This document shows positions 11,926 through 24,539 of a DNA stretch of 64,000 nucleotides, piece after piece; position 1 is the stretch's first letter, and the number at the start of each line of letters is the position of its first letter. Position numbers and translations under genes: made by a program. The notes beneath the pieces were generated by a model, which ran no database searches, had not been told where the DNA came from, and saw nothing but the letters and a program-made list of their open reading frames with translations. The stretch comes from Sorex araneus (Eukaryota > Chordata > Mammalia > Eulipotyphla > Soricidae): assembly GCF_027595985.1 (NCBI RefSeq), contig NC_073307.1, positions 45,696,094 to 45,760,093 on the forward strand. Direction: 5' to 3'.

Positions 11926-12367
11926 ATAATAACCCCAAGGTTAGAATAATGCTGTGAGTAAAACAAGGCAAGAATAGACTGCCATAAGGGAAGCAGACGT
12001 GAGACCAGGAAAGAAAAGAATAGAAAATCACCATGACTGTGATGCTACGTTTGAAAGGTGATTGCTAACTATGTATCACCCTAAAGTCACAGCCATTTAA
12101 ACCTTTGCCCTCGTTTAAATCAACTTGTCATTGGCATCAATTATAGAGCCTATGGAAACCCCTGCATCTTGTGCTTTTACAACTGTGAGTCCAATTACTG
12201 AGAGAAAGGAAACAATTTCTGAAAAGCTTAATCAAGAAAAGAACACTATAGTACCATTTCTATGCCCCGGCTCTAACAAACACTCTCGGTTCTTTACCCA
12301 TTTTCACCTTCTTCCCTATTCTGGAAGATGATTTTTAATTTTTAAATTTCTTTCTTTATCTTATACA

Positions 12368-12620
12368 GACTGGAGTGATAGCACAGCGGGTAGGGCGTTT
12401 GCCTTGCATGTGGCTGACCCGGGTTTGATTCCTCCATCCCTCTTGGAGAGCCTGGAAATCTACTGAGAGTATTCCGCCCTCAGGGCAGAGCCCAGCAAGC
12501 TACCCGTGGCATATTCGATATGCCAAAAACAGCAACAACAAGTCTCACAATGGAGACGTTAGTGGTGCCTGCTTGAGCAAATCGAAGAAAAATGGGATGA
12601 CAGTGCTACAGTGCTATCTT
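12368..12620 (+). mobile_element. SINE, family A (RTE-tailed)
   Basis: Nearly full-length copy: A box GATAGCACAGCGGG, B box GGTTTGATTCC, and tail GGAGACGTTAGTGGTGCC. Confidence 0.92.
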
Positions 12621-12685
12621 GTTATACATCTATTTTGTCTTCTAGTTACAGGTCATTCTGAGATTTTTCTTATCACTATTTTTTA

Positions 12686-13668
12686 AAAATTTTTATTAGT
12701 GAATCACCGTGAGGTACAGTTACAAACTTATGAACTTTCATGTTTGCATTTCAGTCACACAGTGATCAGTGATCATTGTTTACATGCCTCTACCAGTGTC
12801 CATTCTCCTCCACCAATGTTCCCAGTACCCCTCCACCAACCCCACCCCAACCCCGACCACCCCACCCTGCCTCTGTGTCAGGGCATTCCCTTTTGCTCTC
12901 TCTCCTGTTGTATGTTGTAGTTTGCAATAGAGGCACTGAGTGGCCATCACGCTCAGTCTATAGTCTACTTTCGGCATACAGCTTTCAACCCGAGTGGGTT
13001 CCCCAACATCCTCTACTAGGTGTTCCCTTCTCTATCTCAGCTGCTTTTGCCCAGCATGTGAGGCCAGTTTCCAAGAAGTGGGGCAGACCTCCTGGTTCTG
13101 ATCTCTACTACTCCTGGGTGTTAGTCTCCCATTCTGCTACTTTATATTCCACAGATGAGTGTGATCTTTCTGTCTGTCTCTCTTTCTGACACATTTCACT
13201 TAACATGATACAATCCATATCGACCCACATATATGCAAATTTCTTGACTTCATCTTTTCTAACAGCTGCATAGTATTTCACTGTGTAGATGTACCAAAGT
13301 TTCTTTAACCAGTCATCTGTTTTTGGGCACTCTGGTGTTTTCCAGATTTTGGCTATTGTAACAGTGCTGCATGAACATAGAAATGGAGATGTCATTTCTA
13401 CTATACCTTTTTGCCTCTCCTGGATATATTCCCACGAGTGGTACTGCTGGGTCAAATGGGAGCTCAATTTCTATTTTTTTGAGAATCATCTATATTGTTT
13501 TCCAAAAGGGCTGAACCAGTCTGCATTCCCACCAACAGTGAAGGAGGGTCCCTTTCTCCCCACATCCATGCCAACACCGCTTGTTTTTGTTTTTTGAGAT
13601 GTGGGCTAGTCTCTGTGGTGTGAGATGTTATCTCATTGTTGTTTTGATCTGCATCTACCTGATGATTT
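12686..13668 (-). mobile_element. L1 3' end, minus strand
   Basis: Antisense type I 3' UTR followed by the C-terminal end of ORF2. The minus-strand translation contains the LKKLWYIYTVKYYAAVRKDE motif of L1 ORF2, as in the element at 43352-49326. Frameshifted and 5'-truncated. Confidence 0.9.
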
Positions 13669-14389
13669 TATCACTATCTTTTTTTCTAACTTCTTTCTTC
13701 TTTGAATATTCCACCCATATCTATAATTTCTCCATTGCTTATATGCAAAATTCACAAAACCATACCATCAGCCCATACCCAGATTTTAGAATATGGACTT
13801 TGATTCATTGACACAAGACTCTTTAAAATAAATCTAAGCCGTAATTTTTCTTTGTCCTGCATACGCTTTGATTTTTTGAAAGTCAATACCGCTGTTCTCT
13901 GAGTCCTTATCAATCAAATTTAATTTTGTTATATAATTCTCTGTAGCCCTGGTTTAATTTTAAGGTGAAATTAAATACATGAAAATTTATTTACTCTGAA
14001 TCATCATGATTTAATTAGTTATTTTGATATCTTTCTTGTATGATACCTCAACATCCATTTTATTCTTCCAGCCACAGTCACATGCTGATAATATCAGTCT
14101 TGTTTACTATACTAAAATCTGCTCACTAAACTGAAACAACTAGCTGTTGTGAATCATAGTACAGCCAAATATTTAATTTCATCTACTATAACCCCTTTTT
14201 AAAGTTTAACTTCATAATGAGCTCTTGTGGCAATTGTCTTGAACTCTGTTTATCCACAAGGAGGCAGCGAAACACAGCTCACCAAACCAATAGCATCGCC
14301 AGCTAGTGAGCTTGTCACATAGCAACAATATAGCTTTCTGCTGGCAAGTTACTCCATTCGCTGCACATTAAGCATCACTTTAAAACGAG

Positions 14390-15012
14390 GATGAGGGACA
14401 CATGGGTAGTCTCGGGCCAGGGGCAATACCAGAGCACGCTCCGCCGAGATTCGACCCTGGTGGCTACACTTTGATGCGGCCACTCTGCTGCTGGTTGACC
14501 ACGATCTGGAGGCCAGCTAGACTACTTTTGATCCCAGCAACTGCTTGCAGCCATGTCTCTAGACTGTGAACTAAGCCATAGCCCATGCTGCCCCAGGAAG
14601 GGAAATAATGCAATTTCTAACATAAATCTCCCTGGACTTAATTAAAAAAATACTAAAATGCAGAAATCCTAAATCTTCATGTCTCTTCATTCTCAGCAAT
14701 GGAAAACTAATTATCAAATGTTTCCTTGTCAGTAGGGCTGTTTTTTTTGGGGTGGGGGGGAACTCCAACAACAATAGTGAGTTTTGTGTTGAAATATGGA
14801 ATGTAATCAAGGTAAAGAGAAAATGAAGTGAAATTTATCAGCTACTCAGGCGGAAGTGGGGGGGTGGTGAAGTGGGAGGTATACTGGGGTTTTTGGTGAT
14901 GGAATATGGGCACTGGTGAAGGAACGGGTGTTTGAGCATTGTATAACTGAGACATTAGCCTGAGAACTGTGTAACTGTCCACATGGTGATTCAATAAAAT
15001 AAATAAATTTTT
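14390..15012 (+). mobile_element. L1-tailed composite element
   Basis: The head (about 14400-14570) is a GC-rich segment with CCATGTCTCTAGACTGTGAAC. It is joined to a type II L1 3' UTR (CTCTTCATTCTCAGCAATGG) with G-tract and AATAAAATAAATAAA. The same kind of head is seen in antisense at 25934-26475. Confidence 0.7.
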
Positions 15013-15042
15013 TTAAAAAGTAAGATAAAAATAAGAAGACCT

Positions 15043-15475
15043 ACTTTAATACCAGGAGGTTGACTCCATGGCTTCGAGGCTGGCCTCACGTTCCGGGGAA
15101 AGGTCAACTCAGAGAAGCGATCACCAACTACATTGTAGTCGAAGGCCATGTGGGGGAAGGGAGTTGCGGGCTGAATGAGGGCTAGAGACTGAGCACAGCG
15201 GCCACTCAACACCTTTATTGCAAACCACAACAGCTAATTAGAGAGAGAAAACAGAAGGGAATGCCTTGCCACAGTGGCAGGGTGGGGTGGGGGGGGAGAT
15301 GGGATTGGGGAGGGTGGGAGGGACACTGGGTTTACGGGTGGTGGAGAATGGGCACTGGTGAAGGGATGGGTTCCAAACTTTGTATGAGGGAAGTATAAGC
15401 ACAAAAGTGTATAAATCTGTAACTGTACCCTCACGGTGATTCTCTAATTAAAAATAAATAAATTTTAAAAAAAAA
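15043..15475 (+). mobile_element. L1 3' UTR fragment, type I
   Basis: Starts ACCAGGAGGTTGACTCCATGG and ends with the ATTAAAAATAAATAAA tail. No ORF2 remains. It was placed about 30 bases after the previous element's tail. Confidence 0.85.
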
Positions 15476-17214
15476 AAAACAAAGAAGACCTACTTTAAGC
15501 AACAATTATTGAGAATTTCCCCTAAACAGTCCTAGAGAAACACACTATATCAGGGATTAAATTTGGATTGGCCACATGCAAGACAACTGCCTTAATTTTC
15601 TAATGCAGAAAATAATAATCAATAATTCTGGTAGGAATGTTAATGGAAGACTTGAATGAGAGTTTGTGGGATTTTTCAAAATCAGTCTCTTCCCATACAA
15701 TCTGGCCATAGCACTTCTTGACTTTCATTCAAATGAGTTAGAAATTTGTGTTCACACAAAAATGTAAAAAGGGATTCTTAGGACAATTTTTTTCATAATG
15801 AACACAACTGGGAAACAGCCAAAGTATTTTCATTAGGTGAATTGATACATAAACTGTAGACAATAAGATATCTTTCACTTTTAAAAATATATCTATGAAA
15901 ACTGTGAAAATATATAACTAAATAAAATGAATCAATCTGAAAAAAATAAAATGGTGATGATAATAATAGTCTATACAAAGTAATTAATTAATTCTGATAT
16001 TCAGTCAATGAATGTAATTCAGATAGTAATTCAGATAATACAAATCTAGCTTTTGATCACATGTTATGATTAATCCTGGTCTTAATCTGTTCTTATATGT
16101 TTTTCCCCTATAGTTTAGCTAACATAGTTACAATGGTGCTAATGTTTATACCATGATGTATACAATTATTATATGCAAACTAAAGTATTATATTTAAACT
16201 AAATTTAAGCTAAAATTTTGTTCAAAGGAAAGAGTTTTAGTTATATATATATTTTTTTAAAATGGAAATGAACAACAAATGTCAAAGCACCATACTGGCA
16301 CTGGTGACAGAACTGGTGTTAGAAGATTGTATGCCTGAAGCTCTATCAAGAACAATTTTGAACATCACTGTGCCATAATATGATAGAGAGTTAGATAAGT
16401 ATAAATTTCTTCAGCTGGAAAAAAAAACCACTAGTCCTCCATAGGACCTTCCTGGGGTGGCAGTCATGAGCCACCCCACATCTTAGCTATGTAGCTTGCT
16501 CTCCAGTAGGTGGCACCACTTGTATAGAAACTCCATTGTTCAGCACTAGAAAAATCCTCTGTCTACCTCCAAGACTGAAAGGGCACATTCCTATCTTAAT
16601 GGAGCTTATATCATGCCAGGGAAAAGTTACATACCAAGTACTTAGGCATGAAAAACAACCAGAGGAAGCCATAGTCAACATATGAACTTTTTCTATCAAA
16701 TTCAGGAATCAGTGGAGGCCCTCATTTGCTCATCCATATTGCCACTGAGAAATACAATAAATTTCACCAACCCAGTATGTTAAATAAGTAAAAGTGAAGC
16801 AAAACTCTCCAAGTTAAGTGTTATTGTGTTTTCTTGTGTCTGGATACAAAGGCTAGAACACAAGACATGAGAGTGGAAGAGTAGGGAGAAATTTAATCCT
16901 AAATCAAAAACAAGAAATGTAAGAGTGTAAAAGAAGCTTCTAAAGACCAGGGGCCCAGAGGCTTGCAGTTGGGATGGAACTGGGCATCTCTTATACAGCA
17001 TATTCACAAAAAGGAGTTTCTCACTCCTGCCTTTTGACTTCCGGGTCACATTAGGGTCTGTATCGCAGCTGTGAAATGAACTCTTAGGGCTGTCTGGGGT
17101 TTCTTTGATTCTGTATTTCTTGAGATACACAGATGTCAGGGAGGGTGGCTAAGAACTTCTGTCTGGAGGACATGTTAGGTGATAAATGACTAGAGGTGTA
17201 TAGTCAGTTGGCTG
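15476..17214. other. Unassigned sequence
   Basis: AT-rich, with no convincing exon, RNA gene or recent repeat. Minus-strand text around 16520-16640 faintly resembles an old MIR/L2-type 3' end, too weak to call. Confidence 0.5.
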
Positions 17215-17858
17215 AATCTGGAAACAACTGAAGTGCCAAGAACAGACGACTAGTAAAAGAATCTTTGGTACATCTACACAATGACAACTATGCAGCTGTT
17301 AGGAAAGATGAAGTCATGAAATTTGCTGATAAATGGATGGTCATGGAGAGTATCATACTAGTGAAATGAGTCAGATAGAGAGGGACAGACATGGAATGAC
17401 TGCACTCATTTGTGGAATATAAAATAACATAATATGAGACTGAAAACCAAGGACAATAGAAACAAGAGCCAGGAATATTTCTCCATAGTTGGAAGCCTCT
17501 CTCATGAGCTGGGGGAGAAGGCAGCTGGAATAGAGAAGGGATCACTAAGTCAATGATGGTTGGAGGGATCGTTCAAGATGGGAAATGTGTGCTGAAAGTA
17601 GATAAAGCACCAAAGGTGATAGCCTCTCAGAATCTGTATTGTAAACCATAATGCCCATAAGTAGAGAGAGATTATGGGGGAAATGTTCTGCCATAGGGGC
17701 AGGGATAGGGGTGAAATAAGGAGAGGATACTGTGGACTTTGGTGGTAGAAAATGTGCACTGCTGGAGGGACGGACGTTAAATCACTGTATGACTAAAACT
17801 AAAACATGAAAGCTTTGTAACTGTCCCACAGTGATTCAATAAAAAGCAAAATTAAAAA
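17215..17858 (+). mobile_element. L1 3' end, older
   Basis: The end of ORF2 (CTATGCAGCTGTTAGGAAAG, GAAGTCATGAAATTTGC) runs through a diverged 3' UTR to an A-rich end at about 17850. Numerous differences from the full-length L1 in this window. Confidence 0.8.
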
Positions 17859-17861
17859 CAG

Positions 17862-18572
17862 CAAAAGATTCCCAGGAGTGGTATTTCTGGGTCAAATGGA
17901 AGCTCAATTTCTAATTTTTTGAGAATCATCCATATTGTTTTCCAAAAGGTCTGAACCAGTCAGCATTCCCACCAGCAGTGAAGAAGAGTCCCTTTCTCCC
18001 CACATCCACGCCAACCTCAGTTGTTTTTGTTTTTTGGGATGTGGGCCAGTGTCTGTGGTGTGAGATGGTATCTCATTGTGATTTTGTTCTGCTTCTCCCT
18101 GATGATTAGAGAAGTACAAGTTGGCAGTGATGTAATTTCTGGCAGATATTTCTCTGGACTTAGTTACTAAAATACTAAAATACAGAAACCCAAAACCGTG
18201 AGGTGGCTAAGTGCGGTCACTCGACCTCATATCTCTTCATTCTCAGCAATGGAAAACAAATTATCAAATGTTTCCTTTCCAGCAGGTCCAACTTTAGCGG
18301 GGAGACACTCCAAACAATAATAGTGAGTTTTGTTGAAATATTGAATGTAATCAAAGTGAAAGTAAAGTAAAATTTATCAGTTACACAGGTGGGGGGGCAG
18401 GGGAGGGGGGAGCTAGTGGTGGGGGCGGGTGGAGTTATACTGTGATTCTTGGTGGTGGAATAAGTGCACTGATGAAGGGACGGGTGTTCGAGCATTGTAT
18501 AACTGAGACTTAAACCTGAAAACTTTGTAACTTTCCACATGGTGACTCAATAAAAAATTTAAAAAAATAAAA
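17862..18572 (+). mobile_element. L1 3' end with 5' inversion
   Basis: 17870-18108 is inverted ORF2 (the reverse complement of the region equivalent to about 48302-48545). From 18109 the type II 3' UTR continues in sense orientation to an A-rich tail. The 5' flank AAAAACAGCAAAAGA (near 17854) recurs with one mismatch at about 18570, a likely target-site duplication. Confidence 0.85.
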
Positions 18573-20258
18573 ACAACAAAAGAAAAAAACGCTGTGGATG
18601 TCTGGTTTTGACCAGACCTCCCCACCCCCTATGCCCTCTCCTCCCCCCTCCACATTGTATTTGTTTCTGTCCAGTGTGTTTTAATGTCCTGTCGCAATTT
18701 CACCTCACAAATGGGGATCATAACAGCCTTGAGGGAGATGTGAGCTCTGACTTATCCAGAGCATCAAGCTGACCAGGGGTGAAGAGGGCAGGGCAGTTAG
18801 GGGGCACACTCAGAGGGAAAACATCCTAGAGGCCACACATTTGAGATCCTCCTAGAGAGATCAGGAATAGGGATCCTGGCAGTCTCACAGAACTGCTGGA
18901 CATTCCAGTTCAGGCTCAAGGGGCCTTTTTGTCAAGAATCCACCAGGGAACAATGACTTGAGCTTTTGGAGTAGAGAGAAGCACAAGGAAGGGGCCCTGC
19001 CATAGTTAGTTGATTTTTGTTATTGGAAACCATAAAGACTTTAACCAAAACTTTAGATTGAGTTAAATTAGAAGAAGATAGGTCCTACCAGAGAGAATCT
19101 TGTTATAGTTTCCAAACTACAGATTACTGATGGATCATTTAGTTCAATTAACCCCAGAGAGTATGCCTAGATCTCTCAAAAAGTGAAGTGACTTTTTTTT
19201 TCCTGGTTAGAGGCTGCTTCTTAAAGACCTATTCAGGCAGTAAAAAGCCCTGTTCTTTTCGCAGATGGATCTGTAGGTCATATATTTCTATCTTTTTTAA
19301 ACTTATTATTAGAGAATTATTTTACTAAAGTGAAATTCCTATATCTGCATGGTGCATGAACAATTTGAGTACTCTTCCTCTCTGTCTTTCTCTCTTTGTC
19401 TCTGTCTCTCTTTCTGTTGGCTGTCTGTCTGTTTGCATCTCTCTCTCTCTTTTTCTCTCTCTCTTTCCCTCTCTCTGGAATCTTGAGAAAATTCTACTTT
19501 CCCTGTTCATGACAGCCTGTACTATGCCCTCATACTTCCCAGTTACCTTATGCTTCCTCAGGCATTCTTACTGACTGCAACATTTAATTTTACCATATTG
19601 TTTATAATCTCCCCCCAAAGTGATCACAAAGCCTTCTTTTATAGTTGTCTTCTAAGTCAGAATTCTCTTTAAGTGGTAAGAGAAAAAATATATAGATGTC
19701 TATTTTGACTAATTTATAGATTTTGTGGATTGTTGATTCTTGCTCTATCTTTATGCCAAGTCTAGAATTTTCCACTTTTCATTAGTGTAGTTAAAGATAA
19801 TGTGACTAATGATCATATCCACTTTTTGATCTATGTTTATGTAAAGAAAAATAACAACCAAAATACCAAATACTGAATCTTTTCTAAGTGGGCTGTTATG
19901 AGGGTCAGGGTGAAAATTCACAGGGATTTGGGGTCCTGAGTGAGGTTCCTGGTTCTTCACCTGCTGGTGGTCCCCATGCAGAGCGGCACTGCATCACTCA
20001 TCAGAAACCAAATAGGAAGTGACCCCAGAAACCCCCAAGACCACTTGGGACAGGCCCTATTTTTAAAAGTTGAATGTTTTACATTAAAAGTGGGATGTTA
20101 TGAGTAGACGCATCCCCCAGCAGCTCATTTATAATCTCTCCAGCTCCCACCCAGGGTAGAAATAGAAGAAACCTTTCCCTTTGCCTTCCTGTTTAGAGAA
20201 ATGACTACAATAGTCTCCTTAAGATGGGGATCACATGCACAGAGGCCAGCCAGCCAGG
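18573..20258. other. Unassigned sequence downstream of inhibitor copy 2
   Basis: No gene found. A CT-rich run (19375-19475) and a moderately GC-rich stretch (18600-18980) with no recognisable family. Confidence 0.5.
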
Positions 20259-20274
20259 TGTCTGCTGATAAACG

Positions 20275-20280
20275 TTTATT
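20275..20280 (-). terminator. Polyadenylation signal of inhibitor copy 2
   Basis: AATAAA on the minus strand about 100 bases after the stop codon, followed by CA and GT-rich sequence. Cleavage is expected near 20255-20265. The 3' UTR is therefore about 20260-20378. Confidence 0.85.
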
Positions 20281-20378
20281 GAAGAATCAAACCCATATGT
20301 CCCCCCTGACCCCCAGCCTTTCGAGAGAAATTAGTTCTCTGAGTGGCGACTGCTGAAAGGAAGATGCTGGTGCCATGT

Positions 20379-20436
20379 TCATTGGGAAGACACACACTCT
20401 CCCTGGTTTCTGAGAGTCAGCGCACCACGGCTCCTC
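20379..20436 (-). CDS. Copy 2 exon 6, end of Kazal domain 2 and stop
   Basis: Acceptor CTTTTGTAG. The split codon gives Trp, then 18 residues with Gly-Ala-Leu-Thr-Leu and the final Gly-Glu-Cys, four further residues and TGA at 20381-20379. Kazal domains usually end at the last cysteine, so the Val-Ser-Ser-Gln tail is a small extension. Confidence 0.92.
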
Positions 20437-23400
20437 CTACAAAAGAAAAAAGGTTATTGCAGATATTTATTTTTTGTGTGAATCAAGGTAGCTTTTATTG
20501 AATAAAACTTGCTTGGAAACATGTGAAAGGAGAGAAAGAGAGCAATGTGTTCAAGGCAGAACCCCGACATCTCCAGAGGGGAAAGAAGCAAGCAAAGAAA
20601 AAGACAAGCAAATGAGATACATAATCAAAGGAGAACTTGGGTAAACCTGGTTTGTTTTTAAAGAAAGGCTTTAAAGTCTTGAATGAAAGCTTTCTTAAAA
20701 GTGTAAATGAAAGAATTCTGTCCTTATTCTTTTGTCAATTTTTTAAAAAATGAGTATATGGTATTTAAGTTGAACATATAACTACTGAGCTTCAGTTTAG
20801 AAAAAAGATCTGTATTTTTCTTTTATACACCAATTAATAATATATACTAACAAGCTTCTTTTTCTCACTTCACTCCAGATTTTTCTCACTACTTATTTTC
20901 TCTTCCTCTCTCTCTCTTTGCTCTCTTTCGTCTTCCTCCTGCTCTTCCCATTTAGGGGGAGAAACTGTGATAATCAGTGAACCATTTCTATCTTCATTTT
21001 CTAAGAAGTATTTAGTTTGTTAGCTAGAACTAAGAGGTCTTCTTGATCTCTGAGAGATGCTACTTTCAAAACTCATATATTAGCTCTAGCACCTACCAGA
21101 CAGCGTTGCAAAACATACATCTGTTGGAATATACATTTCCATCGGATCCACAGAGAGGCCTATACTCCATGGTACAAGCTTCAGAATACCCAGAGCAACT
21201 AATTTCATCCTGTTGAACAGTAGATTGAGCAGTAGACTGAAAATAGAAAAAAAAGAATTAATGATCCAATTAAAACATTGGATCATTTAAAAATGAATTT
21301 TCAAATTACCATAAGGAATAGATCATTTATCCCAAAACCTCATATGTGCAAAGACACATCCTCTGCCATTTCTATAAGCCGGGCCAGGATAACAAGTCCC
21401 CATCCAGGCCTCAGTCTAACTCATTCCCTGCATCTGGGTGACAACTATATCCTCGAGATCCAATCTTGTTCTTAATTTCCAAATTACTCCTCTCATCACC
21501 ATACTGTCATCCACTTTATTCAAGCTCTTAATATGTCTTAGATACACATTTGCATATGTCAGTCAATTTACTGACTGTATCAGATTTCCTTACTACTTTA
21601 TCTGTATCTGAGATTTTAGGCATCTGACATCTATCTTTAAAAATATAAAACAAATTAGATCTTGCTCTTAATATACTCTACTCATCAAAAATGCTCCTCA
21701 TATAGTACCTCCAGACTTGTCTGTCTTGCATTCTAGCAAGTCAAAATGTATCTGTCTTGTATTTTAGCTAAAGTGAATGACTGACTTCCTGGAGAACTTA
21801 CTGTTTTGCACATCCTGATACCTTTGCTTATGATGTTCTCCTGTACTTCATTATGGCTGCATCAGATTTATCCCTGATCTTTTTAATGTTAATTTAAGCT
21901 ATTATCATGTCACTATTTTCATCATGCCATTTTCTTTCGTCCATTAAATTGGTCTAGACACATCACCTTAAAATTCTGTCTTTTATAATCTTATTTTCAC
22001 AAATATCTTGTATAACATTTTTTGGAGGGCCAAGGCCACACTGAGAAATGCCCAGGAGTAAAGCCTACTATTGTACTCCTCGCTCCTGGTGGTGCTCAGG
22101 GAACCATAGTCAATGCTGGGAATAAAACCCAGGTCAGCAACCCCATGTTAAGTGCCCTATCCTCTCTACTAGCTCTTCAGCCCCTTTTTATAATATTTTA
22201 AACACTATCAAATTTATTGGCATTCCATTCACATAATTCTTTCTTCTGGCCCATCTTTGTATTACTTTCTGCTTTTCCTTTATTACTTTAAGTTACTATT
22301 AGAATGCATTTGAGTACCTAATGTTCCTTGAAATCCTTTCTTAATCTGATAATTAGTGACAGTCTTGGGGAAAACACACACACACACACATAAACCACTT
22401 AACTATTTAAAGGCTATAAGTAAAGTTTTTGCAGTCTTCCTATGGTAAATCCAGTAATCATACTTGAACTCTTCTGTTTAGACTGATAAGATGGCCTCTT
22501 AATGACCATATATGCTTAAAGATAATTTCTAGAATATTCATTTAAAAATAGCATCTTTATTTGAAAATCGCGAAATGATTGCATCTTTTATATTAAGAAA
22601 AAATTATTATTTCTATATTTCTGCAAATACTTACACATTCACCATCATACATTTTTCTGAGAATCATTTTTAATTCTCTGAAAGAGAAAAGTTTGTTAAA
22701 TAGGAATACAGTTTCTTGGTATTCATAATAACTCAGAAATTCATGTCATTTTCTGTTGTCTGATGTGAAATAAGAATAAGTTCTAGTTAATAGAATACAG
22801 TTTGACTGATACTGACCATCAAAATCTTTGATATGTGAGCTTCTTGCAAAGAAACAAAAAATAATAAAACTAGCACTAAAATAAAGTTTATAATTTTTAA
22901 AAAGAGATTATGCATATTCACATGAAAATGAAAGATGTAATATAGTGTGGAAACATTTTGGTAGCATAGGAAAAGAAATATATGCTTAAATCCAATTGTG
23001 GCATTTGAGGTTTTGTCACAAAAATTTACATGTTCTTAGAAAATTTATTCTAATTACATTCATGATTTTTGTTGACTGTAAAGTTTTTGAAACACTTTTA
23101 AAAATAGTAGCATAAAAGACAAAAAGATTGGTAGAAAGACCTAATTCTGAGTATTCACATTGTGTCTGAGGCTTATATAAATTTGACACATTTTTATCAC
23201 AGTCAATCCAACATACTACCGTAACTTCTATCGTACAGATCAGAATACTGAAAATTGTAGTGGATAAGATATTTAGCTAATATCTTAGATATCCTAAGTG
23301 CTAACTAGAATCTAATCCATAAGCCCCTAAGTACAGAATTCTAACCACAAATTATGAAGCAGTGGATTCAGATTTCCAGAATGTGAAGGTAATTACTTTT

Positions 23401-24503
23401 CTTCCATTCTCCTAGAAACTGAGTCTGTGGAATTGTGAGGACTCAGTATTTTACTAATTCTTGAGTTTTGTGATAGCTGGGACTCCATATTCTCTGATAG
23501 AAACAACATGGATTTCCTCAGGAGTACGAAGTTTATTGTTAAAGTTTTATAGTGACTAACATGACTAACAGCCTAATGGTGCTATGAGTTTTCATCATGG
23601 AACAAGAAAAATGCAAGAGCAGAAATTTATAAAATTTTGTCCAAAATACATAATTAAGAAGAACTAACTTTCTAAGTACAATATGGCACAAAAATGCCTA
23701 TATTTAGAATCTAAAATCCGAGTATAAATATTAATATTTGACCATATTATAGAATATATCCTTAGACATAGCTGCATTTATTATAATTTTTGTGTTGGTA
23801 AAACATACCCAAAATTAATTTAACAAAAGGTGGGATTTATAAAACCATGTTTTAAAAAAAACCAAGCCATTTTTGACCAGTATGGGCTTGGTAATGTCTT
23901 TTAAAGTGAGGGTGGGGCATTCTAAATTGAGAGTTATACTTACTGGCTTTTCATACAAAGCATGCATTCATTACTGTAAGTATTCCCATCTGAAGCACAT
24001 ACTGGTTTGTATATTCTTGTGCATGCCATCCCGGAACCTTTCCCACTGTACGTAGAGCAATCCACCTATAATTGGGAAAAAAGCAAGCAACAAACAGTGT
24101 CCTGGATTATCTTCCTCCAAATTTTCAGTTACTCTAATCTTGAAATGGTCAACGGAAAAGTGGGAAGACACATAAACTTTTCTGCAAATAAATATAAAAG
24201 ACCGTTTATGAATCAGAGACTGTGCAAGTTGCACAAATAATTCAGACCTAGAAAATACTTTAAATAAAACAAAATGTGTAGTCTAGGAAAGAAATATTAA
24301 TGTCTCCTTTCAAGGGACATGAACAATGTCCAACTGAATAATGATTGTGAAAAATCCCTACAAAAGTTTCTGAAGAATTGGTACGGTTCTTGCTTTGAAC
24401 ACGGCTGGACGGGGTTCAATTTCTGGCACTCCAAATTCTCTCTTGAGCCCATCTGGAATAATCCCTAAATTTAAATTCCTGAGTATCTCCAGGTATTTCC
24501 CAA

Positions 24504-24539
<36 letters not shown>

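Noticed and set aside
16487..16699. MIR/L2-like fossil or small exon on the minus strand
   Set aside because: Only a faint resemblance; no splice signals and no stretch long enough for confidence.
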